DNA of 64,000 nucleotides from Nocardia cyriacigeorgica (GCF_010868145.1 NZ_JAAGUY010000003.1:186001-250000); one strand, 5' to 3'. Shown: positions 1-10,927, numbered from the stretch's first letter. Notes: generated by a model not told the origin, from the letters alone. Translations and numbers: made by a program.

Positions 1-1
1 G

Positions 2-244
2 TTGTCCAGCGTCGGGTTGAGCCCGCGCCAGGAAGAAGTGCTCACCCTCTACGCGTCCGGGGAAAAGGCGTCGCGGGTGGCCCGGCTGACCGGGTTGTCG
101 GAACAGACCGTCAACGACTATTTGGGCCGGATCCGGCAGAAGTACTCCGACGCTGGTCGGCCCGCCCCGACCAAGACGGATCTGTACAAGCGTGCGGTGG
201 AGGACGGATGGCTGCCGGTCCCCGAGCGGCATCCTCGCCCGTGA
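2..244 (+). CDS. LuxR-type DNA-binding domain, C-terminal end of a response regulator (5' truncated)
   Basis: The reading frame is open at the left edge of the window, so the N-terminus (probably a receiver domain) is outside. The visible 80 residues form a four-helix LuxR/NarL-type HTH. The opening SPRQEEVL, the turn region ARLTGLSEQTVNDYL and the recognition-helix end RIRQKY fit that family. It should bind DNA and control transcription. The next gene is a histidine kinase on the same strand, so the two are likely a two-component pair. The receiver Asp cannot be checked. It could also be a stand-alone small HTH protein starting at the TTG at base 2, but the length and context favour truncation. 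Confidence 0.75.
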   Translation: MSSVGLSPRQEEVLTLYASGEKASRVARLTGLSEQTVNDYLGRIRQKYSDAGRPAPTKTDLYKRAVEDGWLPVPERHPRP

Positions 245-1530
245 TCGCGTCCGGCTTGCTGGACACCGCACCGACCACGCCCGCCACCCCGCTCGACCGA
301 GTTCGTGCGACCCGATGGGGGCGCGGGCTGGCCGCGGCGTCGCGTGATACGGCTGCCGACGGCGCCTCCGAACGCATCCTGCGCCGATTCGGCCTGGTCG
401 TCGGCCTGGCCGGGGTGATCGCCGCGCTGGTCGAACTGCCCGAGATCGCCGATCAGAGCCGAGATATCGCTCTGAGCTGGACGATCAGCGCGGTCCTCTT
501 GGCCTTCGGCGTTTTCCCGGTGCTGGCGTTCGTCTCGATCGGTGCGCGGCCCAGAACCATTCGCCGGGTCAGTGGCGCCGCCGCGATCAGCTTCCTGGCG
601 GCCATGGTGGTGATCATGCTGGCCTACTCCCAGCCCACCGATGCCATCGGCTCGGTCTGGGTCTATCGCGTGCTCGCCCTCGGTGTGCTCGCAGCCGCGC
701 TGGCATGGCCGACGGGGCCGGCCATCGGCTACCTGTTGGTCGGATCGGCACTGTCTGCCGTGGTGAATCTGTTCGTGGTGCCCGATGTTTCGCCCTTGGC
801 GACGGCGGGCGACTTCGCGCGGGCGGCCGGGCTGTGTGCGTTGTTCCTGTGGTGCGTGGTCTACGCCAGGGCCGCCGGTGTCCGGGTCGACCTGGAGTCG
901 GAAGTCGCGGGCAGCCAAGCCGCCGCCGTGGCGGGCGCCGCGGCCCGCGACCGGGAGCGCGCCCGGTTCGCCGCGCTGATTCACGATGCGGTGCTATCGA
1001 CACTGCTGGATGCCTCCCGCGGCGGCACCGAATCGCCAGTGCTGCGCCGACAGGCCGAGCGCACCCTGGAACAACTCGACGAATCGCGCGCGGGCAGCAC
1101 CGATCCCGACCATCTGGACGCGCAGTCGGCCATCGGCTTTCTGCGTTCGGCGGTGCACGAGGTGAACCCTGGGATCGAGTTCACCGCACGGCGCACCGCC
1201 GGGTTCGACGACCTGCGCCTGCCGGTGACCGCCGCGAGCACGATCGCTGCCGCCCTGGCCGAGGCCGCGCGCAACAGTTTGCGCCATGCCACGGTGCCGG
1301 GCCGGGAAGTGCATCGCACCGTCACCGTGACGGTCAGCGCCGGTGGTATCCGTACCGAAATGCGCGACGACGGTGCCGGATTCGATCAGAACCTGGTGCC
1401 GGTGGACCGGCTCGGTATCTCGGTCAGCATCCTCGGCCGGATGCGCCAGCTCGCGGGCGGCGCCGGATTCGTGGAATCCCAACCGGGCCATGGTACGACG
1501 GTGACATTGGTGTGGGGTGGCGATGGCTGA
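208..1530 (+). CDS. Membrane sensor histidine kinase (HisKA_3/HATPase type)
   Basis: Likely inner-membrane sensor that autophosphorylates and passes phosphate to a LuxR-type regulator, probably the one just upstream. Roughly residues 60-220 hold five or six hydrophobic segments. A dimerisation region follows with FAALIHDAVLSTLL, where His259 is the likely phosphoacceptor. The ATPase domain shows an N box (EAARNSLRHA, about residues 351-360), a G1 box (DDGAGFD, about 387-393) and a G2 region ending GHGTTVTLVW. The ATG at 208 has GGAGG close upstream but overlaps the previous gene by 37 bp. A GTG at 241, overlapping that gene's stop, is an equally plausible start. The signal is not predictable from the sequence. 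Confidence 0.85.
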   Translation: MAAGPRAASSPVIASGLLDTAPTTPATPLDRVRATRWGRGLAAASRDTAADGASERILRRFGLVVGLAGVIAALVELPEIADQSRDIALSWTISAVLLAFGVFPVLAFVSIGARPRTIRRVSGAAAISFLAAMVVIMLAYSQPTDAIGSVWVYRVLALGVLAAALAWPTGPAIGYLLVGSALSAVVNLFVVPDVSPLATAGDFARAAGLCALFLWCVVYARAAGVRVDLESEVAGSQAAAVAGAAARDRERARFAALIHDAVLSTLLDASRGGTESPVLRRQAERTLEQLDESRAGSTDPDHLDAQSAIGFLRSAVHEVNPGIEFTARRTAGFDDLRLPVTAASTIAAALAEAARNSLRHATVPGREVHRTVTVTVSAGGIRTEMRDDGAGFDQNLVPVDRLGISVSILGRMRQLAGGAGFVESQPGHGTTVTLVWGGDG

Positions 1531-2542
1531 GACGAGTACGGACTTCGGATTGCGCGATCTACTCGGCCTGCGCGGCGCCGCGGGCTGGCTGTTCCTCGCC
1601 ATCCTGGAGCTGACCATCGTGCTGTACATGGTGCGCAACTTCACCGAGGCCTCGGTCGTGCCCGCCACCGCCGCGATGGTGCTGCTGGTGGTCTCCGGTG
1701 TGCTGGTGCTGATGATCCCGGTGGATCCGCTGCCATGGCTCGCCACCACCTACATCGTGATCGCAGGCCCATTGGCCACGGCGTTGACCACCTTCGACAT
1801 CCAGGAGTACGCCTCCAGCCAGGTGTGGACCGCGTTCGCCTCGTCGTATGTGCTCGCGGTGCTGGCGCTGCGCGGCCGGATGGGCGCGGCCTGGCTCGGT
1901 GTCGCGGGCGTGGCCGTCGTGGTCGCGGTCGTCGGTGCGGTCGCCGGCTTGTCGGCGGGGGTGATCGTGGGCTCGATCGTGCCGGTGGCCACCGTTGCGG
2001 GGGTGTCGGTGTGCGTGCTGATCATGCGACCCACCCAGCGTTCCCTGCGGCTACTGCGTGAGGAGGCGACCATGCGTGCGGCCGCCGAGGCCACCATGGC
2101 CGCCGAGAACGGTGAACGTGACCGTCAGCTCGCCCGGCTGGACAAGGTGGCGCGGCCGATCCTGGAACGCATCGCCGACGGTGTCGAACTCACTCCGTTC
2201 GAACGCGAACAATGCCGGCTGCTCGAGGCCGAGCTGCGTGACGGCCTGCGCGCACCTCAACTCGCCACCGACGAACTCAACAGCGCCGCACGGGGTGCGC
2301 GTTCGCGCGGGGTCGAGGTGGTGTTGCTCGACGACGGTGGCTTCGACGGGGTGGCGCGTTCGGCGCGGCGCCGGGTCATCGAGGCCGCCACCAGGGAGCT
2401 GGATGCGGCCAACGCGGGCTCGGTGACCGTGCGCATCCTGCCGACCGGCCGTCGCATCCTCGCGACCGTCCTCGCCAACGCGCCGGATCAGGATCGACGC
2501 ACCGAGATCGACGTGGCGGGTGAGGTGACCGTCTCCACCTGA
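1523..2542 (+). CDS. Kinase-like membrane protein lacking phosphoacceptor and ATP-binding motifs
   Basis: About six transmembrane segments fill residues 20-165. A cytoplasmic helical region follows (about 175-240) and then a small alpha/beta domain. This is the layout of the kinase just upstream, but there is no His-Asp phosphoacceptor motif and no N, G1 or G2 box. The segment ARPILERIADG sits where the dimerisation helix would be. It is therefore probably a non-catalytic partner or accessory sensor of the upstream kinase rather than a working kinase. The ATG at 1523 overlaps the kinase stop by 8 bp, which implies translational coupling; a GTG at 1517 is possible. No named family is recognised with certainty. 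Confidence 0.7.
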   Translation: MAETSTDFGLRDLLGLRGAAGWLFLAILELTIVLYMVRNFTEASVVPATAAMVLLVVSGVLVLMIPVDPLPWLATTYIVIAGPLATALTTFDIQEYASSQVWTAFASSYVLAVLALRGRMGAAWLGVAGVAVVVAVVGAVAGLSAGVIVGSIVPVATVAGVSVCVLIMRPTQRSLRLLREEATMRAAAEATMAAENGERDRQLARLDKVARPILERIADGVELTPFEREQCRLLEAELRDGLRAPQLATDELNSAARGARSRGVEVVLLDDGGFDGVARSARRRVIEAATRELDAANAGSVTVRILPTGRRILATVLANAPDQDRRTEIDVAGEVTVST

Positions 2543-2630
2543 CGGGCTCGGAGATCGTGCGCATCCTGGCGACGGTGCCGGCGAATACACCGGATCAGGA
2601 CCTGTCGTACCTCCGTGGCACAGTGCGGGT

Positions 2631-3842
2631 ATGCGGACGATGAGTGCGGCGGCGGCGCGGCGGACGGTGCTGGCGGCGCAAGGTTTCGGTCGGCCGAGGC
2701 CGGCGAAGGCGACACGGCGAACGCTTCTCGGCGTGCTGGGCAGAACCCAACTGCTGCAATTGGATTCAGTCTCCGCAGTGGTGCGTGCGCATTACGCGCC
2801 GGTCTTCAGCCGGATCGGCGTCTATGATCGCGCGCTTCTCGACGAGGCCACTTGGCATACCGGAACCCGGCGTCCGCGGGCGCTGGTGGAGTACTGGGCG
2901 CACGAGGCGGCCCTGATCCCGGTCGAAGACTGGCCGTTGATGCGTTGGCGCATGGAGCGTTATCGGCAGGGCCGATGGGGTGGCGCGCGGGCGGTGCTCG
3001 AGCGCAATCCGACGCTCGGCAAAGACATCCTCGATGTCATCGCCGAAGTCGGTGCGGCGAGTGCCGGAGACGTGGAACGTCATCTGGAGCTGGACAAACC
3101 GCGCCCGCCGGGGTCCTGGTGGAACCTCAGTGACACCAAGATGATCTGCGAACAACTCTTTGCCGCCGGTGAGCTTTCGGTGGGGCGTCGAGTCGGCTTC
3201 ACTCGGCACTACGACCTGGCCGAGCGGGTACTGCCCGCCGATGTGTTCGGCCGGTCGGTGCCCGAGGCCGAGGCCCTACGGGAACTGGTGCTGCGTGCTG
3301 CGACCGCACTGGGGGTCGCCACCGAACCGGATCTGCGTGACTACTACCGGCTGGCCAGCGCGCAGACCCGGCCCGCCATCGCCGAACTCGTCGATGCGGG
3401 CGAACTGGTCCCGGTCGACGTCGCCGAGTGGGGCGCACCCGCCTACGTGCGTTCGGGCGCGGTGACGCCGCGCAAGATCGACGGCGCCGCCCTGCTGTGC
3501 CCGTTCGACCCGCTGATCTTCTTCCGCGCCCGCACCGAACGGATCTTCGACTTCCATTATCGGATCGAGATCTACACCCCCGAACACAAGCGGGTGCACG
3601 GGTACTACGTCTTCCCCTTCCTGCTGGATGGCGAGCTCGTTGGGCGGGTAGATCTGCGCGCCGAACGCGGCACCGGCCGGCTGCGGGTCCCGGCCGCGTT
3701 TGCCGAGCCCGGCCACAGCGACACACGGACAGCGCAGGCGTTGTCGGTCGCGCTGCGGGAGATGGCCGACTGGCTGGAACTCGACGACATCGTCCTGGGC
3801 GATCGTGGAGACCTCATGCCGATACTGCGCGCCGCGAGCTGA
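2631..3842 (+). CDS. Winged-helix DNA glycosylase of the YcaQ/AlkX family
   Basis: A 403-residue protein of the HTH_42 (YcaQ/AlkZ) superfamily, which unhooks interstrand crosslinks and bulky alkylated bases. Length matches E. coli YcaQ (about 410). The N-terminal winged-helix region contains QLDSVS (Q43-x-D45), matching the QxD active-site pattern of YcaQ rather than the QxQ of AlkZ. Later conserved blocks include RPRALVEYWAHEA and LLCPFDPLIFFRART. The ATG at 2631 follows the weak -10-like CACAGT by six bases, so it may be leaderless; an in-frame ATG lies at 2640. It stands alone between the sensor cluster and a convergent regulator gene. Substrate is inferred from family only. Confidence 0.8.
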   Translation: MRTMSAAAARRTVLAAQGFGRPRPAKATRRTLLGVLGRTQLLQLDSVSAVVRAHYAPVFSRIGVYDRALLDEATWHTGTRRPRALVEYWAHEAALIPVEDWPLMRWRMERYRQGRWGGARAVLERNPTLGKDILDVIAEVGAASAGDVERHLELDKPRPPGSWWNLSDTKMICEQLFAAGELSVGRRVGFTRHYDLAERVLPADVFGRSVPEAEALRELVLRAATALGVATEPDLRDYYRLASAQTRPAIAELVDAGELVPVDVAEWGAPAYVRSGAVTPRKIDGAALLCPFDPLIFFRARTERIFDFHYRIEIYTPEHKRVHGYYVFPFLLDGELVGRVDLRAERGTGRLRVPAAFAEPGHSDTRTAQALSVALREMADWLELDDIVLGDRGDLMPILRAAS

Positions 3843-3914
3843 AGCCAGGCAAGCAAGTGCTTCGTGCGCCGAGGCCGCCGCGCGGTAGGCGTCCCTTTGC
3901 CGATCGGCTCGAGC

Positions 3915-4430
3915 TCAGGCGGGGTTGTCGGTGTCGCGCGAGGAACTGCCGGTATCGCGGGCGGAGCTGCCGGTATCGCGTTTGGGGCTGCTGCCATATC
4001 CGCCGTAACCACGCATCTGGTCTCGCAGCGCGCCCGAGACCACGCCCGACATCCATGAGTTCAGCGATTGCCCACTTTGTGCCGCGGCCTCCTCGGCGCG
4101 GGCCTTCACCTGCTCAACCAGACGTAGGGTGACCCGGCTGATGTCGCCTGTCATGTCCTCGATGGTCGGGTGCTCGGACTCGGCGGCGGGGTTTTTGCGC
4201 ACATCGACGGTGGCGTCGGTGCCGTCCATCGACACGTGCACGGTGCGGTCTCCGAGCGCGGCGCCGACCTCGGTGGCCATATCGGACAGGGCCGACAGCA
4301 GCACCAGTCGCTGCGAACTCTCCACGGCCGCGGCCAGAGCGGCGGCCGTGGCCTGGGTCTTCTCATCGCCGAGGGCCGCCGCGGCGACCAGATCCGCGCG
4401 CAAACGGGCGGTGTATTTGTCCAGATCCAT
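3915..4430 (-). CDS. HicB/ribbon-helix-helix-like regulatory protein
   Basis: A 171-residue protein. Residues 1-75 look alpha-helical and Ala-rich. The central part is a short beta region. Residues about 94-130 (SRVTLRLVEQVKARAEEAA then GQSLNSWMSGVV) resemble the ribbon-helix-helix fold of HicB/Arc-type antitoxin-like proteins, in which the sequence sLNsWl is typical. The tail carries near-repeats RDTGSS, RDTGSS and RDTDN and is probably disordered. No partner toxin gene is adjacent, so this is more likely a stand-alone DNA-binding regulator than half of a toxin-antitoxin pair. Repeated TGACGTCA-like sites just upstream suggest self-regulation. No Shine-Dalgarno sequence precedes the ATG, so the mRNA may be leaderless. 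Confidence 0.65.
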   Translation of the reverse strand: MDLDKYTARLRADLVAAAALGDEKTQATAAALAAAVESSQRLVLLSALSDMATEVGAALGDRTVHVSMDGTDATVDVRKNPAAESEHPTIEDMTGDISRVTLRLVEQVKARAEEAAAQSGQSLNSWMSGVVSGALRDQMRGYGGYGSSPKRDTGSSARDTGSSSRDTDNPA

Positions 4431-4440
4431 GACACCAGTG

Positions 4441-4482
4441 TGACGTCATATCTGATGTCATTCAAGGAAGATTTTGGCGTCA
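4441..4482 (-). promoter_or_regulatory. Three TGRYGTCA repeats upstream of the RHH-like gene (putative operator)
   Basis: TGACGTCA (4441-4448), TGATGTCA (4453-4460) and TGGCGTCA (4475-4482) lie 12 and 22 bases apart, about one and two helical turns. They cover the likely promoter of the gene starting at 4430: on that strand TTGAAT sits at a suitable -35 distance. Ribbon-helix-helix proteins commonly bind short tandem repeats in their own promoters. Confidence 0.5.
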
Positions 4483-4563
4483 CAGCGACGCTATGAGACG
4501 GGTATCATGTGCCACGCGTCTCCGAACGGCGACGAGGGTGTCGAGGGTGTGTCCCGGACCGGG

Positions 4564-4569
4564 TAGCCT
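4564..4569 (+). promoter_or_regulatory. Leaderless-type -10 (TAGCCT) for the uORF-dapA transcript
   Basis: TAGCCT fits the actinobacterial TANNNT -10 element. It is followed eight bases later by an ATG (4578), so transcription probably starts on that codon. No convincing -35 hexamer is seen. Confidence 0.45.
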
Positions 4570-4577
4570 TTCTGACC

Positions 4578-7565
<2,988 letters not shown>

Positions 7566-7584
7566 CAACAGCACACCATCGCTT

Positions 7585-7620
7585 GAAACCCGCCGGATAC
7601 GACGTCATCCGGCGGGTTTC
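7585..7620 (+). terminator. Hairpin terminator after RNase J
   Basis: GAAACCCGCCGGAT (7585-7598) pairs perfectly with the sequence at 7607-7620 across an eight-base loop. It lies 20 bases after the rnj stop. There is only a short T-poor tail on the + strand. It closes the dapA-rnj unit before the separate ftsK promoter. Confidence 0.8.
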
Positions 7621-7776
7621 TGCTGTCGGCGCCGCGGCAGGCGCGGTGTGTCGGCGTGTCCCGCACCGCAGTCCGGTGCATGATGAAACCTCATCACCTG
7701 GGCATTCGCCCCGCTCATCCGTATTAGTTACAGGCGATACCAGTGTTGCGGATGGTCCTGATGGTGCGTTTACGGC

Positions 7777-7782
7777 TAGCCT
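7777..7782 (+). promoter_or_regulatory. Leaderless -10 element of ftsK
   Basis: TAGCCT ends six bases before the ftsK ATG (7789). This is the same hexamer and nearly the same spacing as before the dapA upstream ORF. No Shine-Dalgarno sequence is present, which supports leaderless translation. Confidence 0.55.
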
Positions 7783-7788
7783 GAGTCC

Positions 7789-10416
7789 ATGGCAGGTAAG
7801 TCCCGCAGCACCACGACGACTCGGGCGCGGGCGGGATCGGCACGGGGGCGGACGACTGCGGCCTCCTCGCGTTCGGCTACGAACAACCCATCTCGTTCGG
7901 CGACTCGCACCGGTTCCGCCGCACGCGGGCGCACCACGGCGGCCCGCGGCCGCGCGTCGGCCGGACGGGTCCGGGCCGCCGGTCGCCGGCCGGCCCGGCG
8001 CCGATCCGATACCGCACCGTTGGCCGTCATCGGGCGCGGGATCAGCAGCGGCTGGACCATGCTCGCGCGTGGTCTCGGCGCCACCACCCGCACGCTGAGC
8101 CGGGCCGGCGAGATCGAGCACGGCCACCGGCGCGACGGTATCGCGCTCGGCCTGATCGCACTCAGCGCAGTGATCGCCGCCGCCGTCTGGCTCTCGGCGG
8201 GCGGGCCGATCGGGCATTTCGTCGACGACGCGATCCGCGCGGTGTCCGGGTCGGCCTCGGCCGCCTTGCCGTTCGTTGCGGCGGGAATCGCGCTGGTGCT
8301 GATGCGCACCGAACCGCATCCGGAGATCCGGCCGCGCCTGGTGCTCGGCGGTCTGCTCATCGGGCTGCCGTTGCTCGGGCTCTGGCATCTCGCCGCGGGC
8401 GCCCCGACCGACGCGCACGGGCGTTCGCGTGCCGCCGGCTTCGTCGGGTTCGTGATCGGCGGTCCGCTCACCGACGGGCTGACGGCCTGGTTGTCGGTAC
8501 CGATTCTGTTGCTGGCCATCGTCTTCGGCCTGCTGCTCGTCACCGGGATCACTGTGCGTGAACTGCCGGAACTGTTCCGGCACTACTTCGGCACCGCCAG
8601 TGGTGGCGACGAATACGACGACTACGACCCCGAATTCGCGAGCGGGGGTTATGACGCCGAAGGCTTCCCGCTCTCGCGCGGTGGTTCCCGTCGCCGGGGC
8701 CGGACTCCGGCGGAGAACTATCCGACCGACGAGTTCGCCGGTTCCGACGCCGTCACCGAGGCGCTGGGCGAACCGCCGCTGCGCGACGCCAAACCCATCG
8801 CCGAGCAGGCGCAGGCCGACCCGCCGAAACCGAAACCCAAGCCGAAACCGGCGAAGGCGGTGGATCAGACACCGCCACCGCCGAAGGAACCGGAGTTCGT
8901 GACCGACCGGGTCATCGAGGGCGACTACACGCTGCCGCCGATGAACCTGCTCACCGACGGTGAACCGCCCAAGAAGCGCAGTGCCGCCAACGAATCGATG
9001 ATCGAGGCGATCACCGAGGTGCTGGTGCAGTTCAAGATCGATGCCGCGGTCACCGGATTCGTGCGAGGACCGACGGTCACCCGGTACGAGGTCGAGCTCG
9101 GACCCGGTGTGAAGGTCGAGAAGATCACCGCACTCGCCCGCAATATCGCCTATGCGGTCGCCACCGAGAATGTGCGCCTGCTCGCACCGATCCCGGGCAA
9201 ATCCGCGGTGGGTATCGAGGTACCCAACTCCGATCGAGAACTGGTGCGGCTGGCCGATGTGCTCAAGGCGCCCTCCACCCGCAACGACCATCACCCGCTG
9301 GTGATCGGACTCGGTAAGAACATCGAGGGCGAGTTCCTCTCGGCGAACCTGGCCAAGATGCCGCATCTGCTGGTGGCCGGCTCCACCGGTTCCGGTAAGT
9401 CGAGCTTCGTGAACTCGATGCTGGTGTCGCTGCTGCAACGGGCCACCCCGGACGAGGTCAGGATGATCCTGATCGACCCGAAGATGGTGGAACTGACCCC
9501 CTACGAGGGCATTCCGCATCTGATCACGCCCATCATCACCCAGCCGAAGAAGGCGGCCGCCGCACTGGCCTGGCTGGTGGAGGAGATGGAGCAGCGCTAC
9601 CAGGACATGCAGGCCAACAAGGTTCGCCATATCGACGATTTCAACAGGAAGGTGAAGTCGGGCGCGATCACCGCGCCGCTGGGCAGCGAACGTGTCTACC
9701 GCCCGTACCCCTACATCCTGGCCATTGTGGACGAGCTCGCCGACCTGATGATGACCGCGCCGCGTGACGTCGAGGACGCCATCGTGCGCATCACCCAGAA
9801 GGCGCGCGCCGCCGGCATCCATCTGGTGCTGGCGACTCAGCGTCCGTCGGTCGATGTGGTGACGGGCTTGATCAAGACGAATGTGCCGTCCCGCCTGGCG
9901 TTCGCGACCTCGTCGCTCACCGACTCGCGCGTCATCCTGGACCAGCCGGGGGCGGAGAAACTCATCGGCATGGGTGACGGCCTGTTCCTGCCCATGGGTG
10001 CCGGTAAGCCCACCCGTCTACAGGGCGCCTACATCAGCGACGAAGAGATCCATGCCGTCGTCGAGTTCACCAAGAACCAGGCCGAACCCGAGTACACCGA
10101 GGGCGTGACCGCGGCCAAGGCGGGGGAGAAGAAGGACGTCGATCCCGATATCGGCGACGACCTGGATCTGTTCGTGCAGGCGGTGGAGTTGGTGGTCACG
10201 TCACAGTTCGGGTCCACCTCGATGCTGCAACGCAAGCTACGGGTCGGGTTCGCCAAGGCAGGCCGGCTGATGGATCTGATGGAGACGCGCAATGTGGTGG
10301 GTCCGAGCGAGGGGTCCAAGGCGCGCGATGTTCTCGTCAAGCCGGATGAGCTGGAAGGGCTGCTGTGGTCGATTCGCGGCGGTGGGGGCGAGGCGCCCGA
10401 GGAGTCGGAGGACTGA
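7789..10416 (+). CDS. ftsK: DNA translocase FtsK
   Basis: Septal membrane ATPase that pumps chromosome ends across the closing septum and activates XerCD at dif. Residues 1-85 are basic and Ser/Thr/Arg-rich. Four transmembrane segments lie between about 110 and 260. A Pro/Lys linker with a PKPKPKPKP stretch follows. The motor has Walker A GSTGSGKSS at about 531-539 and Walker B-like ILAIVDELADLMM. The C-terminal gamma domain (QFGSTSMLQRKLRVGFAKAGRLMDLME) would read KOPS sites. The 875-residue length is normal for the family. It is transcribed alone from a leaderless promoter. Confidence 0.96.
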   Translation: MAGKSRSTTTTRARAGSARGRTTAASSRSATNNPSRSATRTGSAARGRTTAARGRASAGRVRAAGRRPARRRSDTAPLAVIGRGISSGWTMLARGLGATTRTLSRAGEIEHGHRRDGIALGLIALSAVIAAAVWLSAGGPIGHFVDDAIRAVSGSASAALPFVAAGIALVLMRTEPHPEIRPRLVLGGLLIGLPLLGLWHLAAGAPTDAHGRSRAAGFVGFVIGGPLTDGLTAWLSVPILLLAIVFGLLLVTGITVRELPELFRHYFGTASGGDEYDDYDPEFASGGYDAEGFPLSRGGSRRRGRTPAENYPTDEFAGSDAVTEALGEPPLRDAKPIAEQAQADPPKPKPKPKPAKAVDQTPPPPKEPEFVTDRVIEGDYTLPPMNLLTDGEPPKKRSAANESMIEAITEVLVQFKIDAAVTGFVRGPTVTRYEVELGPGVKVEKITALARNIAYAVATENVRLLAPIPGKSAVGIEVPNSDRELVRLADVLKAPSTRNDHHPLVIGLGKNIEGEFLSANLAKMPHLLVAGSTGSGKSSFVNSMLVSLLQRATPDEVRMILIDPKMVELTPYEGIPHLITPIITQPKKAAAALAWLVEEMEQRYQDMQANKVRHIDDFNRKVKSGAITAPLGSERVYRPYPYILAIVDELADLMMTAPRDVEDAIVRITQKARAAGIHLVLATQRPSVDVVTGLIKTNVPSRLAFATSSLTDSRVILDQPGAEKLIGMGDGLFLPMGAGKPTRLQGAYISDEEIHAVVEFTKNQAEPEYTEGVTAAKAGEKKDVDPDIGDDLDLFVQAVELVVTSQFGSTSMLQRKLRVGFAKAGRLMDLMETRNVVGPSEGSKARDVLVKPDELEGLLWSIRGGGGEAPEESED

Positions 10417-10448
10417 GTCCGCGGTCTTGTCCGGAAGGTTTGCTCTGG

Positions 10449-10483
10449 CCGATCCGCACTGCCGCTGTGGCATGCGGGATCGG
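10449..10483. terminator. Possible terminator hairpin after ftsK
   Basis: CCGATCC (10449-10455) pairs with GGATCGG (10477-10483), with further partial pairing inside. It starts 33 bases after the ftsK stop and could also end the tRNA transcript from the other strand. There is no T-run. Confidence 0.3.
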
Positions 10484-10503
10484 ACGAGGAGTGACCTCCG
10501 CCG

Positions 10504-10570
10504 AAGCTCACCGTGGAGTCGAACCACGCGACCGGGCCTTATGAGAGCCCGGCGGCAACCTGCGTGAGCC
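10504..10570 (-). tRNA. tRNA-Met(CAU)-like element with reduced D arm (probable pseudo-tRNA)
   Basis: On the minus strand a 7-bp acceptor (GGCTCAC with GTGAGCT, first pair G-U), a 5-bp anticodon stem (GGGCT/GGCCC) with loop CTCATAA, a five-base variable loop and a perfect T arm (CGTGG-TTCGACT-CCACG) are all present. Only 13 bases lie between the acceptor and the anticodon stem, where 17-19 are normal, so no standard D arm can form. The whole element is 67 nt. It sits 52 bases downstream of tRNA-Tyr on the same strand. CCA is not encoded. Either it is a decayed elongator or initiator tRNA-Met, or it is a tRNA-like RNA. Confidence 0.4.
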
Positions 10571-10622
10571 ATGGGCCGAGTGCGTCGTGGCACTCGGGGT
10601 TAATCGAGAATTCGGGAATTGG

Positions 10623-10705
10623 TGGCAGCAGGAGGATTCGAACCTCCGATGGCGTAATGCACCTGATTTACAGTCAGGCCCTTTCGTCCGCTCGGGCATA
10701 CTGCC
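10623..10705 (-). tRNA. tRNA-Tyr (GTA)
   Basis: An 83-nt class II tRNA. The acceptor stem is GGCAGTA/TGCTGCC with A as the discriminator base. The D arm is CCC/GGG. The anticodon stem CCTGA/TCAGG holds loop CTGTAAA, giving anticodon GTA. A long variable arm of about 14 bases and a perfect T arm (GGAGG-TTCGAAT-CCTCC) follow. CCA is not encoded. The tRNA-Met-like element lies downstream in the same transcript direction. Confidence 0.95.
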
Positions 10706-10737
10706 GTGCTGATTCGTGTGCAATTTATGCGCACACG

Positions 10738-10778
10738 AAAAAGGGGCCATTCCTGGCTGTCGCCTGGAATGACCCCTT
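10738..10778 (-). terminator. Intrinsic terminator of the 42-codon gene, just ahead of tRNA-Tyr
   Basis: The arms 10741-10753 and 10766-10778 form a 13-bp stem; the single C/A mismatch on the + strand becomes a G-U pair in minus-strand RNA. Five T residues follow on the minus strand. Both points show that transcription comes from the minus strand. It lies 21 bases after the stop of the small gene at 10799-10927. Confidence 0.8.
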
Positions 10779-10798
10779 GCTGGATCGTGAAGATCGAG

Positions 10799-10927
10799 CT
10801 AGGGGCCGCTCCGGGCGCGAGCGAGGCGATCGGCATACATCCTGGCCTCGGGCATGGCGAATCCGCTGAGCCGGCGCGCTACGCCGAGTCGGCACAACTG
10901 CCGCTCATGAATGCGCTGCACGTTCAT
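10799..10927 (-). CDS. Small 42-residue basic protein, unknown function
   Basis: The ORF runs from ATG at 10927 to TAG at 10799 and is too short for most gene finders. The product begins MNVQRIHERQLCRLGVARRL and ends RLARARSGP. It has nine or more Arg residues, one Cys and no membrane segment, and is likely helical. Support for a real gene: AAAGG lies eight bases before the ATG, third codon positions are GC-rich, and a clean intrinsic terminator follows 21 bases after the stop. A TGCTACCGT extended -10-like element lies at 10984-10992. I do not recognise the family. It is a separate unit upstream of tRNA-Tyr. Confidence 0.6.
   Translation of the reverse strand: MNVQRIHERQLCRLGVARRLSGFAMPEARMYADRLARARSGP

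Noticed and set aside
3915..4430. Toxin-antitoxin module
   Set aside because: Only the HicB-like protein is present; no adjacent toxin frame on either strand has coding character.
8827..8880. Pro/Lys repeat in FtsK as a tandem DNA repeat
   Set aside because: It is part of the low-complexity linker of FtsK and needs no separate explanation.
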